From positions 107,203,309 through 107,267,308 of the forward strand of contig OY987298.1 in NCBI GenBank assembly GCA_963920635.1: a stretch of DNA of 64,000 nucleotides, read 5' to 3'. The position numbers were made by a program, and so were the translations under genes. The notes under the pieces were generated by a model. The model did not search any database. It saw only the letters and a program-made list of their open reading frames with translations, and was not told where the DNA came from. The stretch's first letter is position 1, and the number at the start of each line of letters is the position of its first letter. Positions 20,813 through 33,100 of the stretch are shown here, piece by piece. The stretch is from Pseudeuparius sepicola. Its lineage: Eukaryota; Arthropoda; Insecta; Coleoptera; Anthribidae.

Positions 20813-20903
20813 CCCATTTTCTACTGGGAGGCTGTAACCCCATAGCCCCTATGGACAAGGCGCCACTGTTGCCTACAGCCATCCAGGTAGCTTCTAAAAA
20901 ACG

Positions 20904-21107
20904 CTATATAGTATCGTCTTGTAGTCCAACATAATGGAACATAGCTGCTTTCCTCTTGCACGCTGTTGAAAGTTTTGGTCGCTGAATTTTCTTCTGATCC
21001 GGTTCATGATTATGGTCAAGTCCGCTTCTTGAAATATCTAGTTCTTCACCAACGGTGAACATTTTAGCTTTACGCTGCCCATTCCGCTTACAGCACCTCC
21101 AAAACAC
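20904..21107 (-). pseudogene. FLYWCH-type zinc finger fragment
   Basis: The minus-strand frame contains FWRCCKRNGQRKAKMFT and then LDHNHEPDQKK. This matches the second half of a FLYWCH zinc finger: aromatic-W-R-C, a basic stretch, and the final H-x-H before a P-D. The frame starts without a clear ATG and the first half of the domain is not found directly upstream, so it is probably a fragment or one exon. FLYWCH domains occur in DNA-binding proteins and next to MULE-type transposases in invertebrates. Which of these applies here is not visible. The overlapping frames at 21038-21347 show no domain. Confidence 0.55.
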
Positions 21108-22122
21108 AAAACAATGAGTGTGGAAAATACGTGTAGGATTATTTCACCCTTTCTTAAACACAGGGGACGGTTTGGTGTCAAGATTACTCCCGCCCAGCTG
21201 CATACCCTTTCTCCCTCGCACAACATGATCTCCGATCGGGAGTTATTAGTTACGTGCGCCGTTTTAATTCGACAGTGCCCCATTGTGGACACCATTGTCA
21301 GAGGGGCATTGTTGCCAAAACAAAGATCCGCCATTAGGGGGCCGTAATTGAGCGCGAGGCGATAGCGGTGTTGGTTGAAAATTCTCCATTACGCAGAGGT
21401 CTTTCCGAGCGACCCTAAAAAAATAGACAGACGAAATGCCTTACTAGGAACTTTTTGAAAGGTATACAAGATAGATTGAGTGGACAATGACAAACCAAAT
21501 ATAATTTTGTAAATTCATACAATATTCTCGTCACTACGGGTAATATTAGGATATCCTAGGGTCCTAGGTGATTACGTCATGATGTAAAAAAATAACCACA
21601 CGGTGGGGGAGGCCTACTACTAAAAGTACAATGCGAATTCCACTTGTTGTTTATACTAGACAGACTCAGTTGTTCGCAAACACGTCGAAACCACAGTTTT
21701 TGTTGTTGGGGGTGGGCTCTTTTTACAGTCAAGCCAACTCGATATGTTCATTCCCTTAATCCCTAGCAACCACAACTTTAAAATTTAAATGGAACTACCC
21801 CCCTTGTGGTGCATCATATTAAAGCCCTTTTTATTGCGAATACAGTGATGTATCGTTTTTAAAATTCTGTTGAGATTTGACAGAATTATTGGCTAAAAAC
21901 GGAAAGTTGACAATCCACTGTACGCGTAGTAATTTCTACACAAATGCCCGCCACTAATAAGTTTTTTATCTACTACGCACTCCATATCTACTACACACGA
22001 CCAAATTACCTAGTTTTTATTGACGTGTCGATCAGTTTACAAAAAAGTCACAAAAGAAAAAGCTGAAGCAAAACAAAAAACTTCATACGAATTCAAACCT
22101 TATTATCTTTTTAAAATATGTA

Positions 22123-22444
22123 ACAAAAAGTCACTGTCACAAAAGAAGTTCCCGTTTTTTCTCTTGTAACCACGAAATCGTTAGTTTCAGCCTGCTATTA
22201 AAAGTGGAAACGTATTTTTGAAATGGTTTGTTCTATCGCGGAAAGGGTAGAAATTGTTGCAATTTGTTATCAAAATCATGATTGCGCTAAAGCTACAGCA
22301 CGAATTGCAACAATTTTTAACCTTTCTGCCATAGAGTAACCATTTCAAAATCACGTTTACACTTTCAATAGCAGGCTGAAACTAACGATTTCGTAGTTAC
22401 AAGCAAAAAAAACGGGGACTTTTTTTGTGACCGTGACTTTTTGT
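22123..22444. mobile_element. 322-bp foldback MITE derived from a mariner-like 5' end
   Basis: The left end ACAAAAAGTCACTGTCACAA and the right end are long inverted repeats, with arms of roughly 140 bp each and a loop of only about 40 bp. TA flanks both sides (22121-22122, 22445-22446). Each arm contains the start region of a transposase gene; only the left arm keeps an open frame (22223-22339). It is nested inside the larger foldback. Confidence 0.85.
22223..22339 (+). pseudogene. Transposase N-terminal stub
   Basis: 38 codons beginning MVCSIAERVEIVAICYQNHD, followed by CAKATARI. This matches the N-terminal helix-turn-helix start (DUF4817-like, ERVEIV followed by a basic ATAR segment) of an insect mariner-like transposase group. 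The frame ends in the opposite arm of the foldback, so it is a fossil of the parent element. The catalytic part of the same kind of transposase appears independently at 27299-27712. Confidence 0.6.
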
Positions 22445-22470
22445 TATTTTAATAGTATATTACATAGCAA

Positions 22471-22570
22471 GAGTTGTAAACAGCTTATTACGTATGAGTG
22501 GAAAAGTTGCGCACGAGCCGCGCAGCGGCGAGTGCTGTAATTCCACGAGTATGTAATAAGCTTACAACTC
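22471..22570. repeat. 100-bp hairpin
   Basis: GAGTTGTAAACAGCTTATTAC pairs with GTAATAAGCTTACAACTC; the loop contains a GC-rich inner stem around GCCGCGCAGCGGC. Confidence 0.75.
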
Positions 22571-23272
22571 GAGTTTTGTATTATAATTTTTCTTCGACGA
22601 AAGAAAAACTATTATAATAGATAAACTATACTTCTGATTATCTGACAGGCAACAATTAGTATGTTGGTTAGTTGCTATGGTGACGCGGATGCCGCGCTAA
22701 CAAGGCACCCGTGATAATTGTGTTTTAATTAAGAACAGATACGTTTTTTTTTATTACGTGTCAGTCATTACGTATCAGTCATTACGTGTCAGTGTTCGTA
22801 ACAATGGACTTACTTATAACCTAAACCGTCACTTAATAGATATGTTACTAGCATAGGAGTAGAAAAAAAGATATAAGGTTTGAATTCGTATGAACTTTTT
22901 TTGTTTTGCTTCAGCTTTTTCATTTGTGACTTTTTTGTAAACTGATCGACACGTCCATAAAAACTAGGTAATTTGGTCGTGTGTAGTAGATAAAAAACTT
23001 ATTAGTGGCGGGCATTTGTGTAGAAATTACTACGCGTACAGTGGATTGTCAACGTTCCGTTTTTAGCCTATAATTCTGTCAAATCTCAACAAAGTTTTAA
23101 AAACCATACATCACTGTATTTACAATAAAAAGGGCTTTAAAATGATGTGCCAGAAGTGGGGTAGTTCCATTTGAAATTTTAAAGTTGGGGTTGCTAGGGA
23201 TTAGGGGGATGAACATATCGAGTTGGCTTGACTGTAGAAAAAACTTCCCCAAACAACAAAAATCGACGGGTC

Positions 23273-24154
23273 TCGGCGAATTTTGAAATATTTTTCGGTT
23301 TTCTATCTTTTTTAGGGGTCAAGTTTTCCTTGGGAAACCCTGTATAATATATCTTTCAACTGTATCGAAACTCTCTGATCTTACCGCTACCGAACGAGAC
23401 ACCAAAAACAAAACAGGAACTGGCGAAAAAACAAAAACGAGTTTTTGCTCTGTTTTTGTTTTGTTCGTTTAATGGAACACCGGCATAAAGGTACATTTCG
23501 AAGCAGCGGCGAACTGACTCGGGAAAGTGAAATTAACTGAAAATAGGGGATTCAGGGGAAGGATGTATTAATTTAGAGCAGAAAACTGTTTATAATAATT
23601 TAACGAGTACCGTTCGATATCTTGAAAGGGTTCGTTTTCCGAAATTTGCTTATAATAGGACCAAAAATTGCCGACACTATTGAAAAGATTCAGTATAGAA
23701 TATAGACCATATAAAAACGATTCCGGTAATTCGACTCTATTACTTATATGAGCGCACATATTTCACCAACAAGACCCAAAGACAACGCCGGCAGATTTAA
23801 TCTGCGAAAGGAACAATCGGGCCGGGCCATTTACTTCCAGCCAGCGATATTTAAACCCATTCCGGAGATCGCATCATCAGCAATAATGTTCCGTGGAAAT
23901 CTCCTAAAACAGAAGTAATTTCGAAAAGTAAAATAGGGGCTTTAGAGCGACGCCCGGCCCGAACGGCGCCGCATCGAGCGTTTTTTTTTTAGTTTCGCAG
24001 ACGCTCAACGGTCCCGTCGGGGATCCGGCCGTTATCCGCAAATGGGATGGATGGAGTGCAAAGTTTTATCCAACGGAGAATTTATTTGTAACTTTTTGAC
24101 AGTGTCAAATTCGTAAATCTCATCATCTTACTTACTTACGCAAGCATAATATCA
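23273..24154. other. No gene; moderately GC-rich part at 23770-24060
   Basis: No supported frame. The 23770-24060 part is richer in GC than its surroundings, with CGGCAGATTTAATCTGC near 23790 and GGAGATCGCATCATCAGC near 23865, loosely like the 381-633 block, but alignment by eye is weak. Confidence 0.4.
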
Positions 24155-26690
24155 TAGACCGGGAGGTGACGAACAAAGTTAGTCATCAAGTCTTACAAAA
24201 GGTTGAGTATATTTTAATATTAGGTTGATATCCAGAGTACCTATATATCACAAACTCTGCCGTCCCTACTTGGTCACTTAAATTTAGGGGAGGGGGATAA
24301 AATTTATCAAAAAGTGCGTTTTAGTAAACGTTAAATTTCACGAATAATTCCATTTCAGTCCGAAAGCTGACCTCCCTTGGATTATAAATCCGACTTAGCA
24401 GAGAAAATAAAGGCAGCTTTCGCCCCGGCAGAGGCCTTTCATTCGATCCGAGTTGACTAAATACTAAACATCCAGTTTCATGAATAGACTATAGCTCATT
24501 TTTTGCTTTATTTAATATTGATTTTAAAAATGTAAAGGCAGAGAAAAAAATCGGCAGCGTTTTGCGAGCAGAGGCTCGCAATTTTCTCGAAAATTAATTC
24601 CATACGAGATAACTAACCCAGTAAACGTGACGTGTTATGAACAAACTGTAGCTCATTTTGCTTGTTATCAAATACTTATTCTAAAACATAAAAGGCAGAG
24701 AAAAATCTAGTAGCGTTTGGCAAGCAGAGGCTATCAAGTTTCTGAAAAAAAAAAGTTTTTTTAAAGCCTATTTCTGGCTTGCTCAAAACAATTTTTTATC
24801 AATTTGGCTACAAAATAATGTCGTAACACTAAACGGCAAAAAGTCTTACAATGCACTGTTTACATTAACCCGTTATCAACCTATTTTACCATATTTTACT
24901 TTACTCAACAACTACCGCCTACTGCAATGCCTCTGTATTATGCTGCTATCCGCGTTTCATTCTAAAGGGAAGAAGTTTTTGAAAACATCAAAAGTCGCTT
25001 AGGTTTGTATCCCAACCCATAGTTAATTGGACGTACTATATGTAGATACTTTAATAGAAATTAACAACTGATTTTATTGATGTGTGATTCAAATTCAATA
25101 TTTTCGTAGGTAGTAAATAATAGAAAGTGAATGTAAGAATAAAACTGCAGAGTATATTTAGAATTAAATTTGCTTTCATTTAATAATTATTACATTTATT
25201 TCTATTAGTAACAAAAAACTGTCGGCAAAGAAGCAAACACAATTTCAACTTTAAAACATGTATTAAGGTAAATCAGCTTATATTTTACCAATATTGCCTC
25301 TACAAATAATTATTATACTTATCATAGACAACTGAAATAAGAAAACAAACGAAAATAGCTGCCAGCCTACCTATATGTAATATCCTCCATATATGTTATG
25401 ATTTAGCAGGGCTATAAGTTATCCTTTTACAGGTTTGTATGTGAATGTGTAAACCTAACGACTTAAAAACAACAAGACCAAGACATAACCAATTTTTGTA
25501 TATTTCTCACATAAACATAAAGTTACCCCGTAAAAAAAAACCAACGAAAACCAGTTAAACATTTACATAAAACAAAACATACACAAAAATAGGATCAAAA
25601 AATATGTACAAACTAAGGGTGACACAAAACAAAACAGTTAACAAAAGATCACAAGTATGCAGCTAATTGCAGAGATAAACTATACTTGGGAAATGAAAAT
25701 AGCACATCTTTTTTTTTTCAAAATGCGACTACAAGCACTCCTCCGATGAGTCGGCGTCTGAGTCTTCTTCAAGTTTTAAAATTATATCATTTAATTCTTT
25801 TGGTGTTTGGTCTCCCTCGAACCATTTATGGCAGTATTTGTTGTTTTCTAAAATCCATCCATTGTTTTCAGGATCATAAAAAACTGGCCGTATTTCAGTT
25901 GCGTGAGACCAAATAGCGCAAATTTGGTTACGTCGTCGTCTTATTTTTTCAATAAGTTCTTGCTGACAAGGGGGTAAAAGACAGTATTATATTCGATATC
26001 GAAAATTCAATAAATATCGTCAAATAATAATCACGTCTAGTGTCACGACATTATTTTGTAGCCAAATTGATAAAAAATTGTTTTGAGCAAGCAAGAAATA
26101 GGCTTCAAAAAAAATTGTTTTTTTCAGAAACTTGATAGCCTCTGCTTGCCAAACGCTACTAGATTTTTCTCTGCCTTTTATGTTTTAGAATAAGTGTTTG
26201 ATAACAAGCAAAATGAGCTACAGTTTGTTCATAACACGTCACGTTTACTGGGTTAGTCATCTCGTATCGAATTAATTTTCGAGAAAATTGCGAGCCTCTG
26301 CTTGCAAAACGCTGCCGATTTTTTTCTCTGCCTTTACATTTTTAAAATCAACATTAAATAAAGCAAAAAATGAGCTATAGTTTATTCATGAAACTGGATG
26401 TTTAGTATTTAGTCAACTCGGATCAAATTGAAAGGCCTCTGCCGAGGCGAAAGCTGCCTTTATTTTCTCTGCTAAGTCGAATTTATAATCCAAGGGAGGT
26501 CAGCTTTCGGACTGAAATGGAATTATTCGTGAAATTTGACGTTTATTAAAACGCACTTTTGGATAAATTTTAAGTTTAAGTGACCAAGTAGGGACGGCAG
26601 AGTTTGTGATATAGGCACTCTGGATATCAACCTAATATTAAAATATTTGTAAGACTTGATGACTAACTTTGTTCGTCACCTCCCGGTCTA
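24155..26690. mobile_element. 2.5-kb giant inverted-repeat element
   Basis: The left arm (24155 to about 24835) and right arm (about 26045-26690) are reverse complements over ~650-680 bp, beginning TAGACCGGGAGGTGACGAAC and ending in its complement. The flanks read TCA on both outer sides; alternatively TA may be the duplication. The loop (~1.2 kb) holds the 3' part of a gene on the minus strand (25729-25995). Arm length is unusual for a cut-and-paste element. Superfamily unknown. Confidence 0.88.
25729..25995 (-). pseudogene. C-terminal fragment of an unknown transposon protein
   Basis: In the loop of the giant inverted repeat the minus strand stays open for about 88 codons. It reads PPCQQELIEKIRRRRNQICA, then a segment ending YDPENNGWILENNKYCHKWF followed by EGDQTPKELN, and an acidic end (LEEDSDADSSEECL) before a TAG at 25729-25731. 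The N-terminal side meets a stop (TAA) just beyond 25995, perhaps an exon edge or decay. The plus-strand frame over the same bases is a shadow. I do not recognise the family; a Y-x3-WF-x-G motif near a C-terminus is all I can offer. Its position suggests it belongs to the element's own former gene. Confidence 0.5.
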
Positions 26691-27019
26691 TCAACACAAC
26701 CAACTTCAGAAGAGCCCTGTTCTAAGTAAACTTGGGCGTACACCCGACTGATCCCGCAGGGTGGCATTTCACTCCTTTCAGTTGACTTTGCAAGTAGTGC
26801 GTGTGATAAGAAGTTACAAGAAGTTAACCTACGCTAACTGGTATCGTTTGTCATTACTATGAGGGGAAAGTGTATGTCTGTTTGTTATAAATTAATTATT
26901 TAATTAATTATGTAATTTGGAAGTGAAGGTACGAAATGAATTTAATTGTATTGGACTACAATTTTAAGCCTCAAAATGTGTAAAACCTAGTTGTATAACT
27001 GCGGCTGGAAGTCAAGTTA
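26691..27019. other. No recognised feature
   Basis: Nothing supported. Confidence 0.5.
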
Positions 27020-27074
27020 GCTATACTATATAGGTTTATAGGTTAGCTATAATATATGGGTTTTCTTTGCTTGA

Positions 27075-27152
27075 AGGCAGGCGGTGAACTTGTATTCGCT
27101 TTTGGCTTTCCAAAGGACGAAGATTTAAGAATAAAATGATTAAAGCCCAATG
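27075..27152 (+). pseudogene. THAP-domain-like fragment
   Basis: The frame reads LVFAFGFPKDEDLRIK, then a stop where THAP domains have a conserved Trp, then LKPN ending at a GTAAGT donor (27151-27156). The F-x-FPKDE-x-LR-x-K-W pattern is the core of the THAP zinc finger, a DNA-binding domain of P-element transposases and host regulators. A short Cys-containing piece about 80 bp upstream (around 26978-27010) may be its beginning, but an AT-rich stretch with stops intervenes. Relic; tentative. Confidence 0.4.
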
Positions 27153-27298
27153 TAAGTACCTTTTAAAATTAAAGGACCTTTTTTAACAATCCAACCATTG
27201 TTTAATGTTGTTGCAAAAGCTTCTTCAATTCTAATGCCAAAGGATTCTTTAGTTCTTATAATAAAATTGGTCCTAATTGCCATTTTAATAAGAAGAGA

Positions 27299-27712
27299 TT
27301 GATCTCCTTCACAACATTAAGTGTCTGTGCTTTAGATGAGTTACCATTAAGATACCGTTTAAATTTAAAGTTACAGTTAGATGGCAGTCCTATTCATAAT
27401 GCTCGTTTAATCAGAAACTGGCTAGATAATAATTTTGAAAACTGTTGGATAGGGCGAAATAGTCCTTTCTGTGAGTGGCCACCGAGATCTCCGGACTTAA
27501 CTCCTTTAGATTTTTTTCTTTGGGGTACACTTAAGCAAAATGTTTATAAGTCAAGACCCCATAATTTACAAGAACTGCAAGCTAGGATAAACCGTAGTTG
27601 TGAGGAAATTACTCCACAGCAAATACGAAATGTAATTTTGAATGTACGCAAGAGGAACGACAAATGCATTGTAGAAAATGGAGGCTTGGTAGAAGTTACA
27701 AAAATTTTATAA
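27299..27712 (+). pseudogene. Mariner-like transposase, C-terminal catalytic part
   Basis: 137 codons. LQLDGSPIHNARLIRNWLDN carries the second catalytic Asp; WPPRSPDLTPLDFFLWG carries the third acidic residue and the typical PPRSPDLTPLD-FLWG block of the DDE domain. Counting between the two Asp gives 37 residues, i.e. a D-37-D spacing as in some mariner relatives (maT-like). The frame ends after KRNDKCIVENGG, usual for the end of this family. The N-terminal half and first Asp are missing; the start is not a natural one. The element's 3' terminus appears to be CACACTG at 28124-28130 followed by TA. Confidence 0.85.
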
Positions 27713-28130
27713 TTTTAATTGTTTTTATGTTTTGTGTTTATAAGCATAAGGTTGTATTATTACAATTCAATTATTTTCCATGGCCAACTTTGAATTTTTG
27801 AAAATAAAGACGTACCTTGGCTGCATTTTTAATTTTTCTACAAAATCGTTATTACTTGAAATATTTTGATGAAATTTTGTACATACCCATTTCGAGGGGT
27901 GCTCAATCCATTGGCGCACACAGATTTTTTCAAAAAAAAAACGCTAATATGGTTTCTTAAAATTTTGCTCATAAAAACGGTCATAGTAGTCTTTGGATTT
28001 TATGCGAACCAGGCAATTTTTGTTCAAAATGTGCAGTTCATCGAGCTCTACAATTTAAAAAAAAAATCAGCCAAATCGCACGATTGATACACTTTTTACA
28101 GACTGACCCCAAAACAAATGGGTCACACTG
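27713..28130 (+). mobile_element. 3' non-coding end of the mariner-like element
   Basis: From the stop codon to GGGTCACACTG/TA. The end has the TACAGTGTGACCC form in reverse, like many TA-inserting elements. No matching 5' TIR was found upstream, so the element is 5'-truncated. Confidence 0.5.
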
Positions 28131-29035
28131 TATGTATATGGTATATTTATATTCATTTTCAGTTTTTTTTTGCATTGTTAAATGTAGAGAAAAACATTTA
28201 GTTTTTTTTTATGAATGTAGTTTTGTGCAAATTTATTAGAAAGTGCTGTTTTTTGTTATAAAATTAAAAATAAATAAATACAAAATAATTGATGCTACGT
28301 CAGTTCCTAAATCGATCATTCGGCTTGTGCAAATGTGCATAACTGTGTAACTTATGACGCGTAATTTATTTAGTAAAAGTAATGTTCGACGAATAGATAA
28401 AGTACTAGGCAATTGCCTAAAACTTATCGGGCATTATTTCTTATTTGGAGTACAGCATTGGCAAAAAGACCACTTTTAGCGAAACTTTGGAGTTAGTGGC
28501 AACGCTGCCGGCCCACTTCGCGCCAATTGTCAAAATTGCATTACTTGTCGATAGAGTACACCACGACATGCCAGAGAGAAAACGGATTCTGCATAGGATG
28601 AAATAATGCATGGTATAAATATATCTACCAGTGAGGTGATCTCGTAAGAGTTCTTCCCGCTTGCTTATTTCACACAAAGATTCTATTATTTCCCACAATT
28701 TCCATCGAGCTACTTGTACCTAGCACTGGATACTGTAAAGACAAAACGGACATTTATCCTGTTCTGCACAGGCACCATCCCTGCCTTATCTTGTCCAAAG
28801 AAAATTTTAACTGAGACCTGTAACAGGAAATATATAATGGTATAAAATTCTCATTTACGAAGCCAACAACTGATAATGAAGAAATTCATCAGCAAGTTAA
28901 ATTAAGGAAATAAACAGATCTTAATTTCCGGTCCCACTTGCCGACAAAACCCTTTATATTTAAGATTGAAGTTTGCAAAAAAATAATCTTTAGTAAAGGA
29001 ACGATATTTGCCTGCCACGAAAGAACAGATTTGTA
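28131..29035. other. No recognised feature
   Basis: AT-rich; the minus-strand frame at 28441-28698 has no recognisable domain. Confidence 0.5.
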
Positions 29036-30187
29036 TACCGGGTGGCCTCGGCATGTGGCTCACCCCAATTTTTCTTTTATTTTTTAAGATAAATATTTGT
29101 ACAAGTATTCCATGTAAAAGGGGATTTTTTTACATAATGTACTAACATTTTTTCGTCTTCCGGTTTTACCGGAAATAACATCAACTTTAGATTTTTAAAT
29201 GGATCGCCCTGCATATTTTTCCATATTCGGATTCAGCATAAAATTCTATGATCCCAAAACATGTCTGTCAAATTTTGACAGCTCTGTCAATTTTTATTTA
29301 AAATTTTATTTTTGCATCCAGAAGGCCATGACCTTACTAAGTATGCATAATTTGCTATTCGTAACAACAGAAAAATTTAAATATTAACAAACAATATTTT
29401 TTGACATTTTTACAATTATTCATTGCACCAATGTATATATTCAATTTTTGCAAAATGCTCACTTTTTCTAATAGAACCACTGTGGCTGCTAATGTGTTCA
29501 TTAAAGAGTATTTTGTTGCCATTAATTTGGTGGGTCGATTTATAAAACCGGCAAATACGGCCCCAGTACAAATTTAAATAGCCACTTTCTTGAAAGTCGG
29601 TTTGCCTGGTGTTAATCGCATCTCAGCCTCGTATTTTCCAAAGCCTGCTATTTTTTAACCGACTTTTCAAGAAAGTGGCTATATTTAAATTTGCACTTCG
29701 GCCGTATTTGTATGGGTTGAATTTAGAAATCAACAACAAAATACTCTTTGATAGACACATTAAGAGCCACAGTGGTCCTGCTATTCAAAAACGTGAGTAC
29801 ATATTTTGCAAAAAATAGATCTCTAATGTAAAATGACTTGTAAAAATGTCAAAAAATGTTGTTCGTTAATCTTTTTCTGTGGTCACACAAGGCAAACTAG
29901 GCATATTTAGCGAATTGATGCAAAAATAAAATTTAAAATAAAAATTTACAAATATGTCAAAATTTGACACAAATGTTGTGGGGTACACAGAATCTTACGC
30001 TGAATCCGAATATACAAAAATATACAGGGCTTTATATTTCAAAATCAAAAGTTTATGTTATTTCTATTACTATATACTATATGTCAAAAAATCCTCTTAT
30101 TGTGCACGAAATATTAGTACTCCAAATTTCAATCTTACAAAATAAAGGAGAAATTGAAGGTGAGCCACATCCCGTGGTCACCCGGTA
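29036..30187. mobile_element. 1.15-kb near-complete palindrome, TA-flanked
   Basis: The ends TACCGGGTGGCC and GGTCACCCGGTA are inverted copies, with TA outside both (29034-29035, 30188-30189). The arms pair almost to the centre near 29610, for example around 29575-29600 with 29660-29690 (GCCACTTTC-TTGAAAGTCGG itself folds). Short frames within are mirrored pieces, not genes. Confidence 0.87.
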
Positions 30188-30189
30188 TA

Positions 30190-33100
30190 AGTGTTGTGGA
30201 AATTGTGTAAAATCGAATTTACATTTCAGTCGTGCGACGCGGTATCGGTATGTCTCCCCCTTGGTACATGAAATTAAGGGTTGAAGGAAAAAAAAACGTT
30301 GCATTTCATTAATAACAATTTTTGTAATAATTACTTCAAGCCCTGATTAAAACTCGACTTTTGATGTAGGTACCTATATTTGAAATTTACCGGCTGCAGT
30401 AACTGTAAAAGTATAGTTTACTGATTGCATAATTCGCATATCCGTTGTCCCATGAAACAAGTACAGACCTCGGAGCGCCACCAACTTGAGGGGTGCCAAG
30501 TTGTCGCCGCGCTAAAACCGCGGCAGGCTTATAAACGCCTACGCGCCATACTCCATTTGTTAATAGATTACTTTTCCCCACGAACCAAGTTTCAAACTCC
30601 TAAATTGATGAAAATACCAGTTGTCTAATTCCTCTATTATCTTAAAATTAATGAAGTAGTCCATTTGTAGAAAAAAAATGTAAAACTTTTGAGAAATTAA
30701 ATTACCGCCCAAATATACAGTGACCAACTTCAAACCAGAACACTGGCATAAAATTTGCATTTATCATCCGATTTTGATCTAGTTTTTTTAACAATAAGGC
30801 ATCAAAAACTGTACTTTAGAGCAATACGTCACATTTCATTTTAAAAAAGCGAGAGGCCTACTGCGACCTATTTTTTTGGGTCAAAATTTGATAAATCATA
30901 ATATATTATATTAAAATCTCTCTTTAACTAGACACCAGAAATGCATTTTTTTAAATCTACTTAGCCACAGTTGACGGCACTTAGACCCGGGGCACATTAA
31001 GCCACTTTGCATATTCACAGATTATGTCAGATATTTAAACTTGATTTTCTGCCCCACATTTAAATCAAAATGAAAGATAATTTTTTGCTACATATATTTA
31101 ATATGTACCTACATAACAGAAAATGTAAAGGATACTGATATTAAAACAAAATAATGCCAATATACCAAACATCAAATTTTCTGAGTACGGCTCTGTAGTC
31201 ACCTGTCATTTAGGAGCCTTCAGAAATTCTAGGGATATGAAACATAAATCTGGTATCCAATTTTACTAAACACTTTTAAGGATCATTTCTTTCTTATTAA
31301 TATACCATGAAAAAAGTATTACATTATTTATAATAACAAAAATATAATTTGCAAATTGAAAACATTTTTAATAATCGTCATTTGTAAGAGTGCGACGGGG
31401 ATACTACACTATACTTATTTCAGTCTGCCTCATTTCGGCGGCGTTACAAGCGCGTTCCATTTGGTTATTCATTTCACTGCCCGGAAACGGCATTGCACGA
31501 ATGACAGATGACTCACCAGAACCACAAAACATTAAATCTACCGATTGTACCATTCGAGAACGCTAAAACCCGGAGGCTATTCATCCTTATATCTTTCCCA
31601 GCCGCAACTATATTCGTTAGCGGGCATTCCTAATAAACAACAATTTCATTAATCAGCGCACAATTGTTGCTACGTAGACAAAAACCTCAGCTGACAAGAT
31701 TTATTAGAAGAAGAAGAATCGCAAATCACAACGGTCTGGCAAAATGGGCAAAATATACAAAATGTCAAACCGATAATAACCCCACTTAATTTACTTGTCA
31801 GGATCATTATCATTATCCAAACAAGGGTTCGAGAAAATAGAAAATGGAACTTTTCCCATGACCTCCGGCGTGAAATACTGAGAATTAAGCCCGGCAACGG
31901 AGCAAATGACTGCCAAATTTACCAGCACTTCCCAGCAGTACCAAGGCCTCGTCTACAGGCTAAGACTCTGGTCCGCAATGCATGAAACAGTAAGAATTTC
32001 TATCCTTCGACCTTCATGGGTTTTAATAACGACTCTTTTTAGTATTCGATCAACTAGATACGTACCTAAGCGGTTAGAATGGTGCCCGGCGACAGTGATT
32101 AGTGAACAATTTACAAAGATTCCAATGGCAAATACAATGATTCAACTAACTACTGTGTTTGTTCTTACTTCGAAAAAGAATTCTGTTCGAAACCCATCGA
32201 ATCTTGACTAAGAAAGAGGCTACCAAGCGTAATAACTTCTATAAGGACAAATTCCACTCGTAACATTGTACAAAACTATGACCATCATCGCTCTGCAGGT
32301 GTAGAAACCAGAAGGTTTTTTGCAATTTCAAAAGTGGTATTGTAGGTGTATGAAGAAAACCGTTGACATAAAAAATAAAAACAGTTTTGTCAGAAATATA
32401 ACTACACCGGAAAATTTAGAGGATGAAAATGTTTGCATTTTTTTTGGTTTCTATTTGTTTTGTTTTTTTTTACTTTTGTCATGAACTAACGTGGAAAGAA
32501 AATACAAAATAAACGTCAAATGTAGTGACAAATGCATGGCTGTTTAGACCTAGGTAGCATATAAAACAACTAAAAAAATATCTTTATTTTCTAACAATTT
32601 ATCTCCGTTTCTTTAAATTTGCCGGTGTTTATTATTTGCCTTTCATTTAGTCCCCTAAGAATTCAATTTAAAAAGTATAGTATATAAATACAGGGCCCGA
32701 GTAATATACAAGGTTTGCAATAATTTTATTTTTAAAACCGAAATAAAATGAACCCAGCAGATATAGATTATCGCTTCGAGAGAATTTATTAAAACTTATT
32801 ACATATTTTCTAAAACAAAAGTTTCAGGGAGGAAAGTGTATTGTTCCCTCCCGTGTTTTGTTTCAGGGAGTTAAATACATTATTTCGGATAGGATGGAGA
32901 GGGTCGAAAATGCTATTTTCGAAAGGGTCGCTATTTATTCTGTGCTTATAAAAGTTAGTGTGACAACAGGAAAAAATACTTTCCTCCCTAGGTGGATAGG
33001 TTGCAGAGATTCGAAAGTGCCATTTTCGGAAGAAATCCTAGAAAATATAACTTAAACAAATAAAAAATAGTGTCAAAAATTATATGAGGGTTTACCAGAC

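Larger units (their letters stand above)
21690..23272. mobile_element. 1.58-kb foldback element with ~420-bp arms
   Basis: The left arm (21690-22112) and right arm (22865-23272) are diverged reverse complements, sharing for example ACAGTCAAGCCAACTCGATA near the ends and GAAGCAAAACAAAAAACTTC-like sequence at the inner ends. The middle holds a nested element (22123-22444) and a hairpin (22471-22570). No transposase of its own is found. Confidence 0.8.
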
